Virus record (IMG/VR): IMGVR_UViG_3300021088_000005
Span: 36,811 to 100,810 of that record
From: a virus
Length of the DNA stretch: 64,000 bases
Direction: 5' to 3' (one strand)
A model generated the notes under the pieces. That model was given only the letters and a program-made list of their open reading frames with translations. It ran no database searches and had not been told where the DNA came from. Made by a program: the position numbers and the translations under genes. Shown here piece after piece: positions 54,909 to 63,291 of the stretch (the stretch's first letter is position 1; each line of letters begins with the position of its first letter).

Positions 54909-55394
54909 GTGACAAACCAACAAGTCATAGCGATATTCGAGCAACACAAGCCAAGCGAGCCCGAGCAGGTCAAAGACCTGGGATTCGGTCTAGAGCATGT
55001 TGGTTCAGGTGGAGCTAGACTAGTCTACCGCGTCATACGCGGCAAGCAAAAGACCGGGCTCGTAATCAAGTTCGATCAGAACGGTGGATTGCAGAACCAG
55101 CGCGAGATACAAGCGATGAAGAAGTTCCATAATGACCCACAGATGGAAATGTTGCGGGTTCACACCCCGCCGCTGTATTATGAGTCTCCCGATCAAAAGC
55201 TGATTGTGACAAAGTACTATGCTACTAAACTTCCGCCCGGAGACGACCCAGAGTTGAATAATTTCATGAGCAAGATGGAACAAGCCGGAGTAGGCGATTT
55301 GTTCTACAAGAATGTCAGCAAGGATCGACACGGTAGGTTTGTTGCAATTGACCTGGGCTATTATCGGGGAACACCGGAGCCCGAGAACGATTAA
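54909..55394 (+). CDS. Compact protein-kinase-like protein, 161 aa
   Basis: GTG start at 54909 after CGGAGGCACATACT. Kinase-fold landmarks are in order: glycine loop LEHVGSGGARLVYRV, beta-3 Lys in GLVIKFDQ, helix-C Glu in NQREIQAMKKF, hinge LIVTKYY, catalytic loop GVGDLFYKNV (D, then N five residues on) and IDLGYY for the Mg-binding Asp, 13 residues after that Asn, as in protein kinases. The helical lobe is almost absent. It may phosphorylate or nucleotidylate a host target, or be a pseudokinase. Confidence 0.6.
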   Translation: MTNQQVIAIFEQHKPSEPEQVKDLGFGLEHVGSGGARLVYRVIRGKQKTGLVIKFDQNGGLQNQREIQAMKKFHNDPQMEMLRVHTPPLYYESPDQKLIVTKYYATKLPPGDDPELNNFMSKMEQAGVGDLFYKNVSKDRHGRFVAIDLGYYRGTPEPEND

Positions 55395-55396
55395 GC

Positions 55397-55426
55397 TTGA
55401 CAAGTTTCGTATTTCTGATAGACTAT
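55397..55426 (+). promoter_or_regulatory. Promoter before the HNH gene
   Basis: TTGACA (55397-55402), 18 bases, GACTAT (55421-55426) with TGATA before it. No GTAC palindrome here. Confidence 0.7.
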
Positions 55427-55446
55427 ACAAGTGAGGATGATGGCAA

Positions 55447-55803
55447 GTGACACAGAGGCATAGAACTAAGGGCCAACGAAAGTGCGAGCAAAGATATGAG
55501 AAGTCCGCCAGAGGGCGATACAGAAGGTATAAAGACGATGCCAGAAGCAAGGGTCATCGTTTCGCCATATCTCTTGCATACTTCGACACTCTAATAAATC
55601 AAGTTTGCACTTATTGTGGTAGTAAGGACCCACGTAAACTAAATGGCATAGACCGGGTAGATAACAGGCGCGGGTATATTCGCGGAAATGTTGTCTCCTG
55701 CTGCACCGATTGTAATTTTGCAAAGAGGATTCGATCTAAGGAAGATTTTATAGACCACTGCATCAAAGTGGCTGAATACCAGAAGAGTTTGAACCGCACT
55801 TAG
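55447..55803 (+). CDS. HNH endonuclease, 118 aa
   Basis: GTG start at 55447 behind GAGGATGATGGCAA. The N-terminus is very basic (MTQRHRTKGQRKCEQRYEKS); the HNH core is VCTYCGSKDPRKLNGIDRVD, RGYIRGNVVSCC and TDCNFAK. Small, own promoter, and not in a clear operon: typical of a homing-type nuclease inserted between genes. Confidence 0.8.
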   Translation: MTQRHRTKGQRKCEQRYEKSARGRYRRYKDDARSKGHRFAISLAYFDTLINQVCTYCGSKDPRKLNGIDRVDNRRGYIRGNVVSCCTDCNFAKRIRSKEDFIDHCIKVAEYQKSLNRT

Positions 55804-55832
55804 ACTACGCTTAAGAATCAGGTAGAGGTCGA

Positions 55833-55895
55833 ATGGTTTACGCCAGCGACCCAAATGCTGCGGAAGCCCTGGGCGTAGGAGGTTCGAAACCATGA
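55833..55895 (+). CDS. Possible 20-aa peptide
   Basis: ATG 55833 behind AGGTAGAGGTCGA; encodes MVYASDPNAAEALGVGGSKP and stops in an ATGA overlap with the next frame. Very short; only the ribosome site and coupling support it. Confidence 0.3.
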   Translation: MVYASDPNAAEALGVGGSKP

Positions 55896-56005
55896 GCGGG
55901 CGGGAACACTCGACACCGAAATGGTTAAAGACCAGCGGCGAGCAGCGCGGAGTGGCGATTCTGCATTGGCTGAGAAGCCCCCAGGAGCCATCGGTCAGCG
56001 ACTAA
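55892..56005 (+). CDS. Small protein, 37 aa
   Basis: ATG 55892 with an excellent site TAGGAGGTTCGAAACC. Encodes MSGREHSTPKWLKTSGEQRG and a short helix AILHWLRSPQEPSVSD. Looks like a short winged-helix fragment. Needs proof of expression. Confidence 0.45.
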   Translation: MSGREHSTPKWLKTSGEQRGVAILHWLRSPQEPSVSD

Positions 56006-56034
56006 GCGGCTGGCAAAATTAATCGGAGGATTAT

Positions 56035-56418
56035 ATGTGGACACGATTCATGGACATGCATTCAGGCGGCGAGACAAAGGAACGAAATCTAAAGACAGGC
56101 CGTGGGTATGAATACATCTACATCGAAGCTACGCTAGAGCAAGCGAAGTTAATTTTCTGTAGTAGATTTGGGCACGATCCCGAGCATGTCACATGCGATT
56201 GCTGCGGCGAAGATTACAGTATCAGCGAAGAACAATCGTTGCAGCAAGCGACTGCATTTGAACGTGGCTGCTATTTTGATATGGAAGTGAACGACTATGT
56301 TGAGCACGGAGACCCGGACAAGTCCTATCGTCCGTATCGCACGCTCGAAGACTATCTAACCGACCCTGAGGTTTGTGTGATCCGGGCGGAAGACATTCCA
56401 CATGGGAGACTAGTGTGA
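56035..56418 (+). CDS. Conserved phage protein, MWTRFMDMHSGG-type, 127 aa
   Basis: The start MWTRFMDMHSGGETKERNLK and VTCDCCGEDYSISEEQSLQQ are typical of a widespread phage family of unknown function. The CDCCG pair could bind zinc. Site ATCGGAGGATTAT. The TGA overlaps the next GTG start. Confidence 0.7.
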   Translation: MWTRFMDMHSGGETKERNLKTGRGYEYIYIEATLEQAKLIFCSRFGHDPEHVTCDCCGEDYSISEEQSLQQATAFERGCYFDMEVNDYVEHGDPDKSYRPYRTLEDYLTDPEVCVIRAEDIPHGRLV

Positions 56419-56603
56419 GCGAAACCAAGACCGAGCGCATCGAAGCAGTCAACAAAAAGATTGTCTACTTGATGTTGATGCGTGCCAAAGAGCGCAGGCA
56501 CGGAACATGGGCGAAAGAGTGTGAGATCAACGACCAGATAGCCGCGCTAGAGCTACAAATCAAATCTATCAGAGCAGAGGGCCGCGATGTCGAAGTCGAA
56601 TAA
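56415..56603 (+). CDS. Small coiled-coil protein, 62 aa
   Basis: GTG start at 56415 overlapping the upstream stop. Sequence after the start is SETKTERIEAVNKKIVYLML, continuing as a charged heptad helix (NDQIAALELQIKSIRAEG). No family. Confidence 0.6.
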   Translation: MSETKTERIEAVNKKIVYLMLMRAKERRHGTWAKECEINDQIAALELQIKSIRAEGRDVEVE

Positions 56604-56799
56604 CTCGATGCTATGGGTTCTGATATTGTGGTTCTTGATAATCTTGATGCTGGTCGCTTTGTACGGCTGCGGAGCCCGCGAAGTATCGTCAACCGATCAT
56701 CATGACCGAGTTCCCGAAGTTCATTGCGTATTAGTAAAGTACCAGGGACAGATCAAACAACTATGCTGCGAATCAGGGAGATGTGCATTTACTAACTAG
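56587..56799 (+). CDS. Small membrane lipoprotein-like protein, 70 aa
   Basis: MSKSNNSMLWVLILWFLIIL begins a membrane segment that ends LVALYGCGAREV, a possible lipobox before Cys28. The rest carries four Cys. Size and layout recall outer-membrane spanin subunits, but no partner overlaps it in the classical way. Confidence 0.5.
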   Translation: MSKSNNSMLWVLILWFLIILMLVALYGCGAREVSSTDHHDRVPEVHCVLVKYQGQIKQLCCESGRCAFTN

Positions 56800-56806
56800 G
56801 AGACAT

Positions 56807-57016
56807 ATGACAGAACAACAGATCAAACAACAGTACGAACAAAAGCACGGCAGACCGATGTCGCAGGGAGACTATGAAGCTTTCCTGAAACTAACCGCGA
56901 TGCTAGGGGTCACCACGTATGTATCGTACGTGGACGCCCAAGAGCAGGTTATTCAAGCTATCGCATCTCGTTTCAATGTTGCTGCTAAATATCCAGAAAG
57001 CGAATACATTAACTAA
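56807..57016 (+). CDS. Small helical protein, 69 aa
   Basis: ATG 56807 after TAGGAGACAT. MTEQQIKQQYEQKHGRPMSQ followed by helices and ...ASRFNVAAKYPESEYIN. No motif identified. Confidence 0.55.
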   Translation: MTEQQIKQQYEQKHGRPMSQGDYEAFLKLTAMLGVTTYVSYVDAQEQVIQAIASRFNVAAKYPESEYIN

Positions 57017-57026
57017 GGGAGATCAC

Positions 57027-57278
57027 ATGTCTTACTCACGCAAGAGTATCAAAGTATTCGCAGCAAAGAAAGTCACAGACACAGGAAATAAAGCGGTCAA
57101 CGAAGACATCAAACCGAACACAGGAATTGTCGTCCAGGCGTCACCGTACGGAGATGAGATGCTAGGAACCCCAGGAACGAAGTGCGAGCATGGAGTCTAC
57201 ATCCCTGCTAGCGCGTCGAACCCGAATCTCGCACCGTTCTGTTCATGGTGCCATCCGTACCTGATTAAACCTAACTAG
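57027..57278 (+). CDS. Small zinc-type protein, 83 aa
   Basis: ATG 57027 after AAGGGAGATCAC. MSYSRKSIKVFAAKKVTDTG; C-terminal TKCEHGVYIP and PFCSWCHPYLI form a Cys/His zinc motif. Function unknown. Confidence 0.6.
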   Translation: MSYSRKSIKVFAAKKVTDTGNKAVNEDIKPNTGIVVQASPYGDEMLGTPGTKCEHGVYIPASASNPNLAPFCSWCHPYLIKPN

Positions 57279-57286
57279 GAGACCAT

Positions 57287-57451
57287 ATGGCACGTCCAGA
57301 GTACGACGGAGAGAAGTGGGACAGATTCATTACGCACAGACGGATATTTGTCCGCACATGGATTGACAAACAACGCAAGCGAGATTCTGACGAAGATATT
57401 CGCGAAGCAATGCGACAGTCGCCGTCGGAGTATCTAAGGGAGACTAAATGA
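57287..57451 (+). CDS. Small basic protein, 54 aa
   Basis: ATG 57287 after TAGGAGACCAT. MARPEYDGEKWDRFITHRRI and a charged helix RKRDSDEDIREAMRQSPSEY. Stop overlaps the next ATG (ATGA). Confidence 0.55.
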   Translation: MARPEYDGEKWDRFITHRRIFVRTWIDKQRKRDSDEDIREAMRQSPSEYLRETK

Positions 57452-57660
57452 AGAAACCGTTTATTGCATACGACAACGAGAACACCACCACAATGGGCGC
57501 ACTAGCATACAGCGAGTATGAGATACTTGTGGGCCGAAATTGGTACGGAATCAATCCAGCCGAACCTATACTGCCGCAATTGCGCGGCATGCGTGCATAC
57601 CGTCTGATAGGTACATACGGAGACATGAAGTACTCGACAATAAATCCGTCATACGAATAG
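57448..57660 (+). CDS. Small unknown protein, 70 aa
   Basis: MKKPFIAYDNENTTTMGALA, Tyr/Gly-rich, no cysteines. Coupled to the gene before it by ATGA. Confidence 0.5.
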   Translation: MKKPFIAYDNENTTTMGALAYSEYEILVGRNWYGINPAEPILPQLRGMRAYRLIGTYGDMKYSTINPSYE

Positions 57661-57668
57661 GAGACCAA

Positions 57669-57902
57669 ATGCGTCAGCTTACGGGCCTTCCCCAGGTGGT
57701 CCGATGCTCCGGGTGTCAGCAAGAGTTTACCGCAGGAAGCTTGCCACATGTCAGTGCGTCGGGCAGACTTCTGGATATTGTTTACGAAGATCAGGAATTG
57801 TTCTACTGCGAACAATGCGCGGCGAAGGTGTCCGAAGCAGTTGATACCACGCGTTCTGTCACGCAATTTTACGCTGATACAGCGGGCGAAATCATACAGT
57901 AA
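57669..57902 (+). CDS. Zinc-ribbon protein, 77 aa
   Basis: VVRCSGCQQEF and LFYCEQCAAKV are the two halves of a zinc ribbon separated by about 36 residues. Site TAGGAGACCAA. Probably binds nucleic acid or a protein partner. Confidence 0.6.
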   Translation: MRQLTGLPQVVRCSGCQQEFTAGSLPHVSASGRLLDIVYEDQELFYCEQCAAKVSEAVDTTRSVTQFYADTAGEIIQ

Positions 57903-57936
57903 TACCGGGGCCATAGGAACCTCTAATAGAGGGACT

Positions 57937-58338
57937 ATGGACGCGCGGGAACGTCACTTAAACACAGCATTCGACATCACGTCCGCAGAGTGGGACGAAG
58001 TACTGCGGTATCAACGCGGTTGTTGCGCCATTTGCGGCAAGCAAATTACTGGCAAGCCAAGACCCCACACAGATCACGATCACGACAACGGAAACCTACG
58101 CGGACTGTTGTGTAGCCAGTGCAACCGTGCGCTTGGGAAGGCTCAGGACAAGCGATGGGCATGGACCCCGGTGTGTTTCCTCAAAGCGTATTTATATCTC
58201 ATCCAGCACCCTGCCAAGCTCGCTTTAGGGCGTCAACCCGTAGGGTATCCTGGCAAGATCGGAACCGGGGTTTATCGCAAGTGGGCAAAGAAGAAAAATG
58301 CCGGGGCCATAAGGACACCCAATAGGAGAGCATGTTAG
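57937..58338 (+). CDS. Recombination endonuclease VII-like protein, 133 aa
   Basis: GCCAICGKQITGKPRPHTDH, DHDNGNLRGLLCSQCNRALG is the endonuclease VII signature (zinc CxxC pairs and DHDH catalytic block), related to T4 gp49, which resolves branched DNA before packaging. Unlike the HNH at 27924 it lacks NUMOD repeats. A related gene may be mobile instead. Start ATG 57937 with GAGGGACT. Overlaps the next gene by 7 bases. Confidence 0.8.
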   Translation: MDARERHLNTAFDITSAEWDEVLRYQRGCCAICGKQITGKPRPHTDHDHDNGNLRGLLCSQCNRALGKAQDKRWAWTPVCFLKAYLYLIQHPAKLALGRQPVGYPGKIGTGVYRKWAKKKNAGAIRTPNRRAC

Positions 58339-59012
58339 ACAAATATATAACTTTCGTTAAGGCGCATGAGAAGCTGCTGATTGTCGGTCTTGCCGGACTT
58401 TTGTTGTTCAAGACCGGACAGGGCATCGAGAACATGTGGATTCGTCATGACGATCATGTGGCGCAGCAAGCGGCTATACAGGTCACGACCGATACCACGT
58501 CTAACAAGGCCCTGGCGGATATTTTAGCAGCGTCAAAGGCAAATCAAGATGCGGCATTCGCGAAGATTAATCAAAGCATCGCTCAGGCCGAAGCAGACTT
58601 AAAGAAACAACAGGCAGTAGATTCAATAGCAACACAACAACAAATCCTAGATAGATGGAAGCTTTTGCTCCCATTGAAACCAGGGGCAGTCCAATCCAAC
58701 GGCAGCACCGACACAATCACTACAGAAGCGGCAACACAAACGGTGCAGGCGTTAGAGAAAATACCAGTGCTCGAATTGCAGGTGAGTGATTTAAATGCCA
58801 AGCTTCTAATCGATGATGGCATCATTGGAAAGCAAGACGATTTAATCACCGGGCTTAACAAGCAAATTGTGGACGAGAAAGCTTCACATGTCGCGGATGT
58901 TAACCTGGAAAAGGCAAAAGCAAAGCGCAGTTGGTTCCGTGGATTCAAGATCGGCGTGATAGTTAGCGCTGTAGGAACCGAAGCGATTCGAGTCTGGGTT
59001 GGACACCCTTGA
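58332..59012 (+). CDS. Membrane protein with long coiled coil, 226 aa
   Basis: A membrane segment near the start (HEKLLIVGLAGLLLFKTG) is followed by a 130-residue coiled coil (FAKINQSIAQAEADLKKQQA; LELQVSDLNAKLLIDDGIIG) and a short C-terminal hydrophobic helix (GFKIGVIVSAVGTEAIRVWV). Layout is like an inner-membrane spanin or a septal-type anchor. Partner not found. Confidence 0.6.
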   Translation: MLDKYITFVKAHEKLLIVGLAGLLLFKTGQGIENMWIRHDDHVAQQAAIQVTTDTTSNKALADILAASKANQDAAFAKINQSIAQAEADLKKQQAVDSIATQQQILDRWKLLLPLKPGAVQSNGSTDTITTEAATQTVQALEKIPVLELQVSDLNAKLLIDDGIIGKQDDLITGLNKQIVDEKASHVADVNLEKAKAKRSWFRGFKIGVIVSAVGTEAIRVWVGHP

Positions 59013-59014
59013 TT

Positions 59015-59755
59015 ATGCAAACACAAGTCAAAGTTTTGCTGTTAGATATTGAAACCGCCCCGTCTCTAGGATGGGTGTGGGAGAAGTACGAAACAAACGT
59101 GATCGATTTTAAGTCCGATTGGTACATTCTTTCCTACGCGTACAAGTGGCTAGGAGACAAGAAAGTCACAGCCGTTGGTTTGGTTGACTACCCGAGCTAT
59201 GACCGAGATCGCGAGAACGATAAGCAGTTGATGAAGTCATTGTGGAAGTTGTTAGACGAAGCAGACATTATTATTGCGCACAACGGAGACAAGTTCGACC
59301 TTAAGAAGATCAACACCCGGTTCTTAACCCACGGTCTTAAGCCGCCTACACCGTACAAGACAGTGGACACCTTGAAGATCGCTCGCAGTAACTTCGCGTT
59401 CGATTCGAACAAGCTAGACGATCTAGGGCGGTACCTGGGAGTCGGACGCAAGTTGCCTAACACAGGGTTCCATCTGTGGAAGGGCTGCATGATCGGTGAC
59501 CGCAAGTCGTGGCAGCAAATGAAGGAATACAATGCTCACGATGTGGAACTACTAGAGCAGGTTTACAACATCGTGTTCCCTTGGGACAAGAAACACCCGG
59601 CAGTTAATCTTGGAATAGCTGAGACCTGTCCGAAGTGCGGAAGTAACAAGGTTCAGAAGCGTGGTTACAACTTCACACTGCTATCAAGGGCTCAGCGTTA
59701 TCAATGCCGCGAATGCGCGGGCTGGTTCCAGGGTAGCTCGAAGAGGATTAAGTAG
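59015..59755 (+). CDS. DnaQ-like 3'-5' exonuclease with zinc ribbon, 246 aa
   Basis: LLLDIETAPSLG has the DxE motif, IIIAHNGDKFDLKKIN the second Asp, YNAHDVELLEQVYN the YxxxD (DEDDy type). A C-terminal zinc ribbon ETCPKCGSNKVQKRG...YQCRECAGWF follows. RNase H-like DEDD nucleases of this type act in DNA degradation or processing. Start ATG 59015; no strong site, coupled to the upstream gene. Confidence 0.82.
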   Translation: MQTQVKVLLLDIETAPSLGWVWEKYETNVIDFKSDWYILSYAYKWLGDKKVTAVGLVDYPSYDRDRENDKQLMKSLWKLLDEADIIIAHNGDKFDLKKINTRFLTHGLKPPTPYKTVDTLKIARSNFAFDSNKLDDLGRYLGVGRKLPNTGFHLWKGCMIGDRKSWQQMKEYNAHDVELLEQVYNIVFPWDKKHPAVNLGIAETCPKCGSNKVQKRGYNFTLLSRAQRYQCRECAGWFQGSSKRIK

Positions 59756-60472
59756 ATGTTGATTATAGGTTTCGGCAATAAGGCACGGCAGGGGAAAGAT
59801 TCCGCAGCGGAAGCGATCTGCGAGCACTACACCAAAGAGAATCGCTTCGCTGATGTTTACACTTTCAAGCCAACTAGAGTCGGTACATTCAAGTTCGCGA
59901 CCGCGCTGTACCAAGAAGTCAACCAGGCTTTATCTGAGGGAATCTGGGAATCACGTATCGCTAAGGATGTGGAAGTAGATCGATGGGTTTATTGTAACTG
60001 CGAAAAACATCCGCCGCATGAACATAGTATGTTTTCAACCACATCTTTGCCAGATTGGGTTCAGCCAGAGCCGAACCCAGAAGTCAACGAACTAGCGCCA
60101 TACGGAAAGCATCCGAAGTTATTGCAGTGGTGGGGTACAGAATTTCGCCGTGCGCAGGACCCGGACTATTGGGTTAAGCAGACATTCGCGAGTATTCCAG
60201 CTAATCTGGATATCGCACTTATCACCGATGTTCGATTCCCTAATGAAGCGCAAGCGGTGGAACAACGGGACGGTTATAACGTCAACGTACAAAGACTGCG
60301 CGAAGACGGAGCACAGTATTATGCAACTGACCGCCCTGTTGACCATCCTTCGGAGACCGCCCTGGACGGCTATAATTGGGACTTCAAGCTGATTAACTCA
60401 GCAGGACACCAAGCGTTGCTAGGAGAGCAGGCAATCACCCTGGCAGCGTACTTAAGGGGACTAACCAAGTGA
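59756..60472 (+). CDS. Deoxynucleoside monophosphate kinase, 238 aa
   Basis: Starts directly after the exonuclease stop. GFGNKARQGKDSAAE is the P-loop variant of T4 gp1-like kinases; LLQWWGTEFRRAQDPDYWV and ALITDVRFPNEAQAVEQRDG are further family blocks. It phosphorylates dNMPs to feed phage DNA synthesis. A Cys/His patch CNCEKHPPHEH is an extra insertion. Confidence 0.85.
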   Translation: MLIIGFGNKARQGKDSAAEAICEHYTKENRFADVYTFKPTRVGTFKFATALYQEVNQALSEGIWESRIAKDVEVDRWVYCNCEKHPPHEHSMFSTTSLPDWVQPEPNPEVNELAPYGKHPKLLQWWGTEFRRAQDPDYWVKQTFASIPANLDIALITDVRFPNEAQAVEQRDGYNVNVQRLREDGAQYYATDRPVDHPSETALDGYNWDFKLINSAGHQALLGEQAITLAAYLRGLTK

Positions 60473-60660
60473 ACAAGCCCAGGAAGCAGAAGGACTACAA
60501 GCCGATAGGGTCTGTTAATGGCTTGATGCAATGCCAGCGGACGCATAGATGGGATGTCTTCGATCTGAATCTAGAGCGCAAGACAGTCAACTGCCCGGTC
60601 TGTGGTGGATATACTAGCATCTCAGAAGGGTTAATACGAAATGATGGACCTCAAGGGTAA
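60469..60660 (+). CDS. Small zinc-type protein, 63 aa
   Basis: GTG start at 60469 overlapping the kinase stop. GLMQCQRTHRW and VNCPVCGGYTS give a Cys/His zinc motif. Ends overlapping the next ATG by about 20 bases. Confidence 0.55.
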   Translation: MNKPRKQKDYKPIGSVNGLMQCQRTHRWDVFDLNLERKTVNCPVCGGYTSISEGLIRNDGPQG

Positions 60661-61213
60661 CGACACAAAGAAGGCGTATATCGCCACTGTTAGCGGTAAG
60701 AAGTTTTACCTGCTAGAGCCCAGGCTCGAAGACATCGATATTCACGATATAGCGCATGCTCTAGCGCTACAATGCCGATGGACAGGACACTGTAAGTTTC
60801 ACTATTCAGTGGCGCAGCATAGCTACTATTGCAGTTTCCTAGGACCGGACGCAGAAGCATTCGATAGACTGATGCACGATGCCCCGGAAGCATATATCGG
60901 TGACATGAACCGACCGCTTAAGCACTACACTGAAGCCGGAAAGTTCTATCGCCAGCAAGAGACAGTAATTCAAAAGGCGATTGCAGAGAGATTCGGATTT
61001 TCCGTAGTTGAGCCGCCATCGGTTAAGCTAGCAGACAATTCGATGCTGTACGCAGAAAAGAAACAGATCATGGGATACAAGTTCGAGGAAGCAGAAAATT
61101 GGGAGCACTATGACGAGAACAATGGAATAGTGATCGCAGAGTGGACCCCGCAACAAGCAAAACAAATGTTTCTCAAGAGATTTGAGGAACTATATTCAGG
61201 TAGGCTTAATTAA
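60641..61213 (+). CDS. HD-domain phosphohydrolase, 190 aa
   Basis: IDIHDIAHALALQCRWTGHC, HYSVAQHSYYCSFL, DRLMHDAPEAYIGDMNRPLK show the H...HD...D metal ligands of HD hydrolases of the YfbR (5'-nucleotidase) kind, common in phages. Likely removes phosphate from dNMPs or related nucleotides; next to the dNMP kinase this suggests nucleotide-pool control. Confidence 0.82.
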   Translation: MMDLKGNDTKKAYIATVSGKKFYLLEPRLEDIDIHDIAHALALQCRWTGHCKFHYSVAQHSYYCSFLGPDAEAFDRLMHDAPEAYIGDMNRPLKHYTEAGKFYRQQETVIQKAIAERFGFSVVEPPSVKLADNSMLYAEKKQIMGYKFEEAENWEHYDENNGIVIAEWTPQQAKQMFLKRFEELYSGRLN

Positions 61214-61225
61214 AGGAGAACTACA

Positions 61226-61561
61226 TTGGGCACAATAGTAACTAGTTTCGTAACGATTTCTTGCGATACTCCGTCTTGCGACAAAACAATCACGTTTCCG
61301 CAGACCGAGCAAGGCGAGAAGGAAACAATCGCGGCTAATCCATGGATGAACTCCATCCGATTCGCTAATACACTTGACGGGCGTAAGTTCACTTACTGTT
61401 CTGACGAGTGCGAAGCCAAGGCAGTAGGATTCGGCCAACACAATAAGAAGGTCATTGTCCCACCGACAGGCGCTAACACAGTTGATCTAGCGGCGCAGGC
61501 TCAAGAAGCTGCACGCAAGGCAACCGAAGAACTAAAGAAGGGTCCGGTCACACTAGCATAG
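61226..61561 (+). CDS. Small zinc-type protein, 111 aa
   Basis: TTG start at 61226 supported by AAGGAGAACTACA. ISCDTPSCDKTITFPQTEQG and FTYCSDECEAKAVGFGQ form two Cys pairs, a zinc finger of the TRASH-like style. A long helix and Ala/Lys tail end it. Confidence 0.6.
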   Translation: MGTIVTSFVTISCDTPSCDKTITFPQTEQGEKETIAANPWMNSIRFANTLDGRKFTYCSDECEAKAVGFGQHNKKVIVPPTGANTVDLAAQAQEAARKATEELKKGPVTLA

Positions 61562-61569
61562 GAGAAACA

Positions 61570-61728
61570 ATGAGAATATACGAAGTAAACATCGAGCACA
61601 AAAAAGCGGGTCTAAACTGGCGCTCAGAGAAAGTTGCTGCCAACACTGCGGAAGAAGCCATAAAGAAGATAAAGTTCGAGTCATTTGAACGACTTGAAAG
61701 TATCGAACTTTTGGCGTCCACAGATTAA
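61570..61728 (+). CDS. Small beta-alpha protein, 52 aa
   Basis: ATG 61570 after TAGGAGAAACA. MRIYEVNIEHKKAGLNWRSE, then ANTAEEAIKKIKFESFERLE. Resembles small DpnD/PcfM-like domains. TAATG overlap with the next gene. Confidence 0.55.
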   Translation: MRIYEVNIEHKKAGLNWRSEKVAANTAEEAIKKIKFESFERLESIELLASTD

Positions 61729-62006
61729 TGCTATACAACGGAAATCATGGTCCGAGTCTGGTGTCGGAAGAGTTTAATCAGATGTGCATAGACAATCATG
61801 TCGAAGCCACTGTGCAAGCTTTTCCGAACCCAGGCAGTCCGTTCAAAGCAATGCGGCTGGTCACGTTCCGCAATTTTAACGAGACAACAATTCGCGTAAT
61901 TCAGTTCGACCGCGACGGTAAGACGCACGACATTCCAGGTAAGGGCACAGTCCAGGTTATGCTAATGCCAGACGAGCCTCTTCCCATATTCGAAAAGGTG
62001 GAATAA
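61728..62006 (+). CDS. Unknown protein, 92 aa
   Basis: MLYNGNHGPSLVSEEFNQMC; beta-rich C-terminus with VMLMPDEPLPIFEKVE. Overlaps both neighbours by one to four bases, part of a tight operon. Confidence 0.55.
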   Translation: MLYNGNHGPSLVSEEFNQMCIDNHVEATVQAFPNPGSPFKAMRLVTFRNFNETTIRVIQFDRDGKTHDIPGKGTVQVMLMPDEPLPIFEKVE

Positions 62007-62374
62007 TGTCCTCAAGTTACTTTGTAGACTTTACGGGATACATCGATGAACGCAAACGTCCTGAGGGATTCCCGAAGCAAGTGCATGTCAAGGATGTGTA
62101 CGATTCGATAGAGAGCATCATACATCTTCAGGCAGTAGTCAACACCCGATTCATCGATTTAATCAAGGCAGCGGGACTGGTGGTGCTCAAGGACGAAGAC
62201 GAGCCTATAGAGACCGGGCACATTACATTCGATAAGCGAATATTCGTACCGTGGCACATGATAACCCACATGACCCTGGACGTAAAGCACATCCCTAATC
62301 AGGCAGGCCCAGAGGATTTGTTAATACCGCTGACAACCGAGCCGGATAAGAAGCCGAAAGAAGTGGTGAACTAA
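62006..62374 (+). CDS. Unknown protein, 122 aa
   Basis: Starts MSSSYFVDFTGYIDERKRPE. Mixed alpha/beta with KRIFVPWHMITHMTLDVKHI. Lies one base before the exonuclease gene. No family recognised. Confidence 0.5.
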   Translation: MSSSYFVDFTGYIDERKRPEGFPKQVHVKDVYDSIESIIHLQAVVNTRFIDLIKAAGLVVLKDEDEPIETGHITFDKRIFVPWHMITHMTLDVKHIPNQAGPEDLLIPLTTEPDKKPKEVVN

Positions 62375-63097
62375 ATGATTTTGATGAGTTTGGACTTCGA
62401 AACAACAGGGCTCGATGTTGTCAATGATCGCGTCATAGAATTTGGGGCGGTGTTGTATAGCACGACCCAGAAGAAATGTCTGGATAACCAGGGGATGCTA
62501 GTCAGTGCAGATGTTCCGGTAACTCCGCAGATCACAAAGATCACAGGGATCACCCAGGCAGCGGTAGATCGATTTGGATACGCACCGGACGATGCACTCG
62601 GGGTCATTCTTGACATGGCAATGAATGCCGACGCAATGATCGGATTCAACGTCAAGCGGTTCGATAAGCATGTCTTCGAGAATTGGGCGAAGCGTGCGGG
62701 GCGTACGCACGGTGTCAGTCTGTGGATCGATCTGTACACAGACCTTCCGTGGCAAGTCCCGATGGGCAAGCTGTCCCATGTCGCCGCAGATCACGGAATC
62801 CTGAACCTGTTCCCACACTCCGCATTAGCTGATGCTCAGACCGTATTAGCTATCGCAGAGAAGTATGACGCGGAAGAGTTACTACACCGGGCGCAGTCAC
62901 AAGTCGTGGTATTGCAGGCACGCCAGGATCGTAGTCAGAACGAGCTAGTCAAGCAGGCACCGTTCAAGTTTCGGTGGTGCCCAAGTCACAAGATTTGGTG
63001 GAAGGGAGTCAAGCAGCAAGATGTAGACGAAGTAATACAATCGGCCCCGTTCGCAATATCAATAGAGCGGTGGACCCCAGAGGAGCTAGAAAACTAA
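62375..63097 (+). CDS. DnaQ-like 3'-5' exonuclease, 240 aa
   Basis: MSLDFETTGLDVVNDRVIEF has the DxE motif, GFNVKRFDKHVFENW the second Asp, FPHSALADAQTVLAIA the HxAxxD motif: a DEDDh exonuclease such as DNA polymerase proofreading subunits. C-terminal extension (KFRWCPSHKIWWKGVKQQDV) is unusual. Second DnaQ-like gene of the module, of the other subtype. Confidence 0.82.
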   Translation: MILMSLDFETTGLDVVNDRVIEFGAVLYSTTQKKCLDNQGMLVSADVPVTPQITKITGITQAAVDRFGYAPDDALGVILDMAMNADAMIGFNVKRFDKHVFENWAKRAGRTHGVSLWIDLYTDLPWQVPMGKLSHVAADHGILNLFPHSALADAQTVLAIAEKYDAEELLHRAQSQVVVLQARQDRSQNELVKQAPFKFRWCPSHKIWWKGVKQQDVDEVIQSAPFAISIERWTPEELEN

Positions 63098-63291
63098 TGG
63101 CACAACAGGCACAAAAGGCGTTAGCAATAGGAGATGTAGTCAGGCTGAACGGTACGACCGGACCAGCTTTGACAGTGATTAATATTCCGTCGCCGCAAAC
63201 AGTACAAGTGGCGTGGTTCAATGAAGAACTATCTTTGCGTCTAGCAGAAGTCACTATCAATGCTGTGACTCTGTTGAAGGTGAGGAAGTAA
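63097..63291 (+). CDS. DUF2158-like small protein, 64 aa
   Basis: GDVVRLNGTTGPALTVINIP and VQVAWFNEELSL match the pattern of the YodC/DUF2158 family (GDxVxLxSGGxxMTV...CxWF). TAATG overlap with the exonuclease. Function unknown. Confidence 0.6.
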   Translation: MAQQAQKALAIGDVVRLNGTTGPALTVINIPSPQTVQVAWFNEELSLRLAEVTINAVTLLKVRK

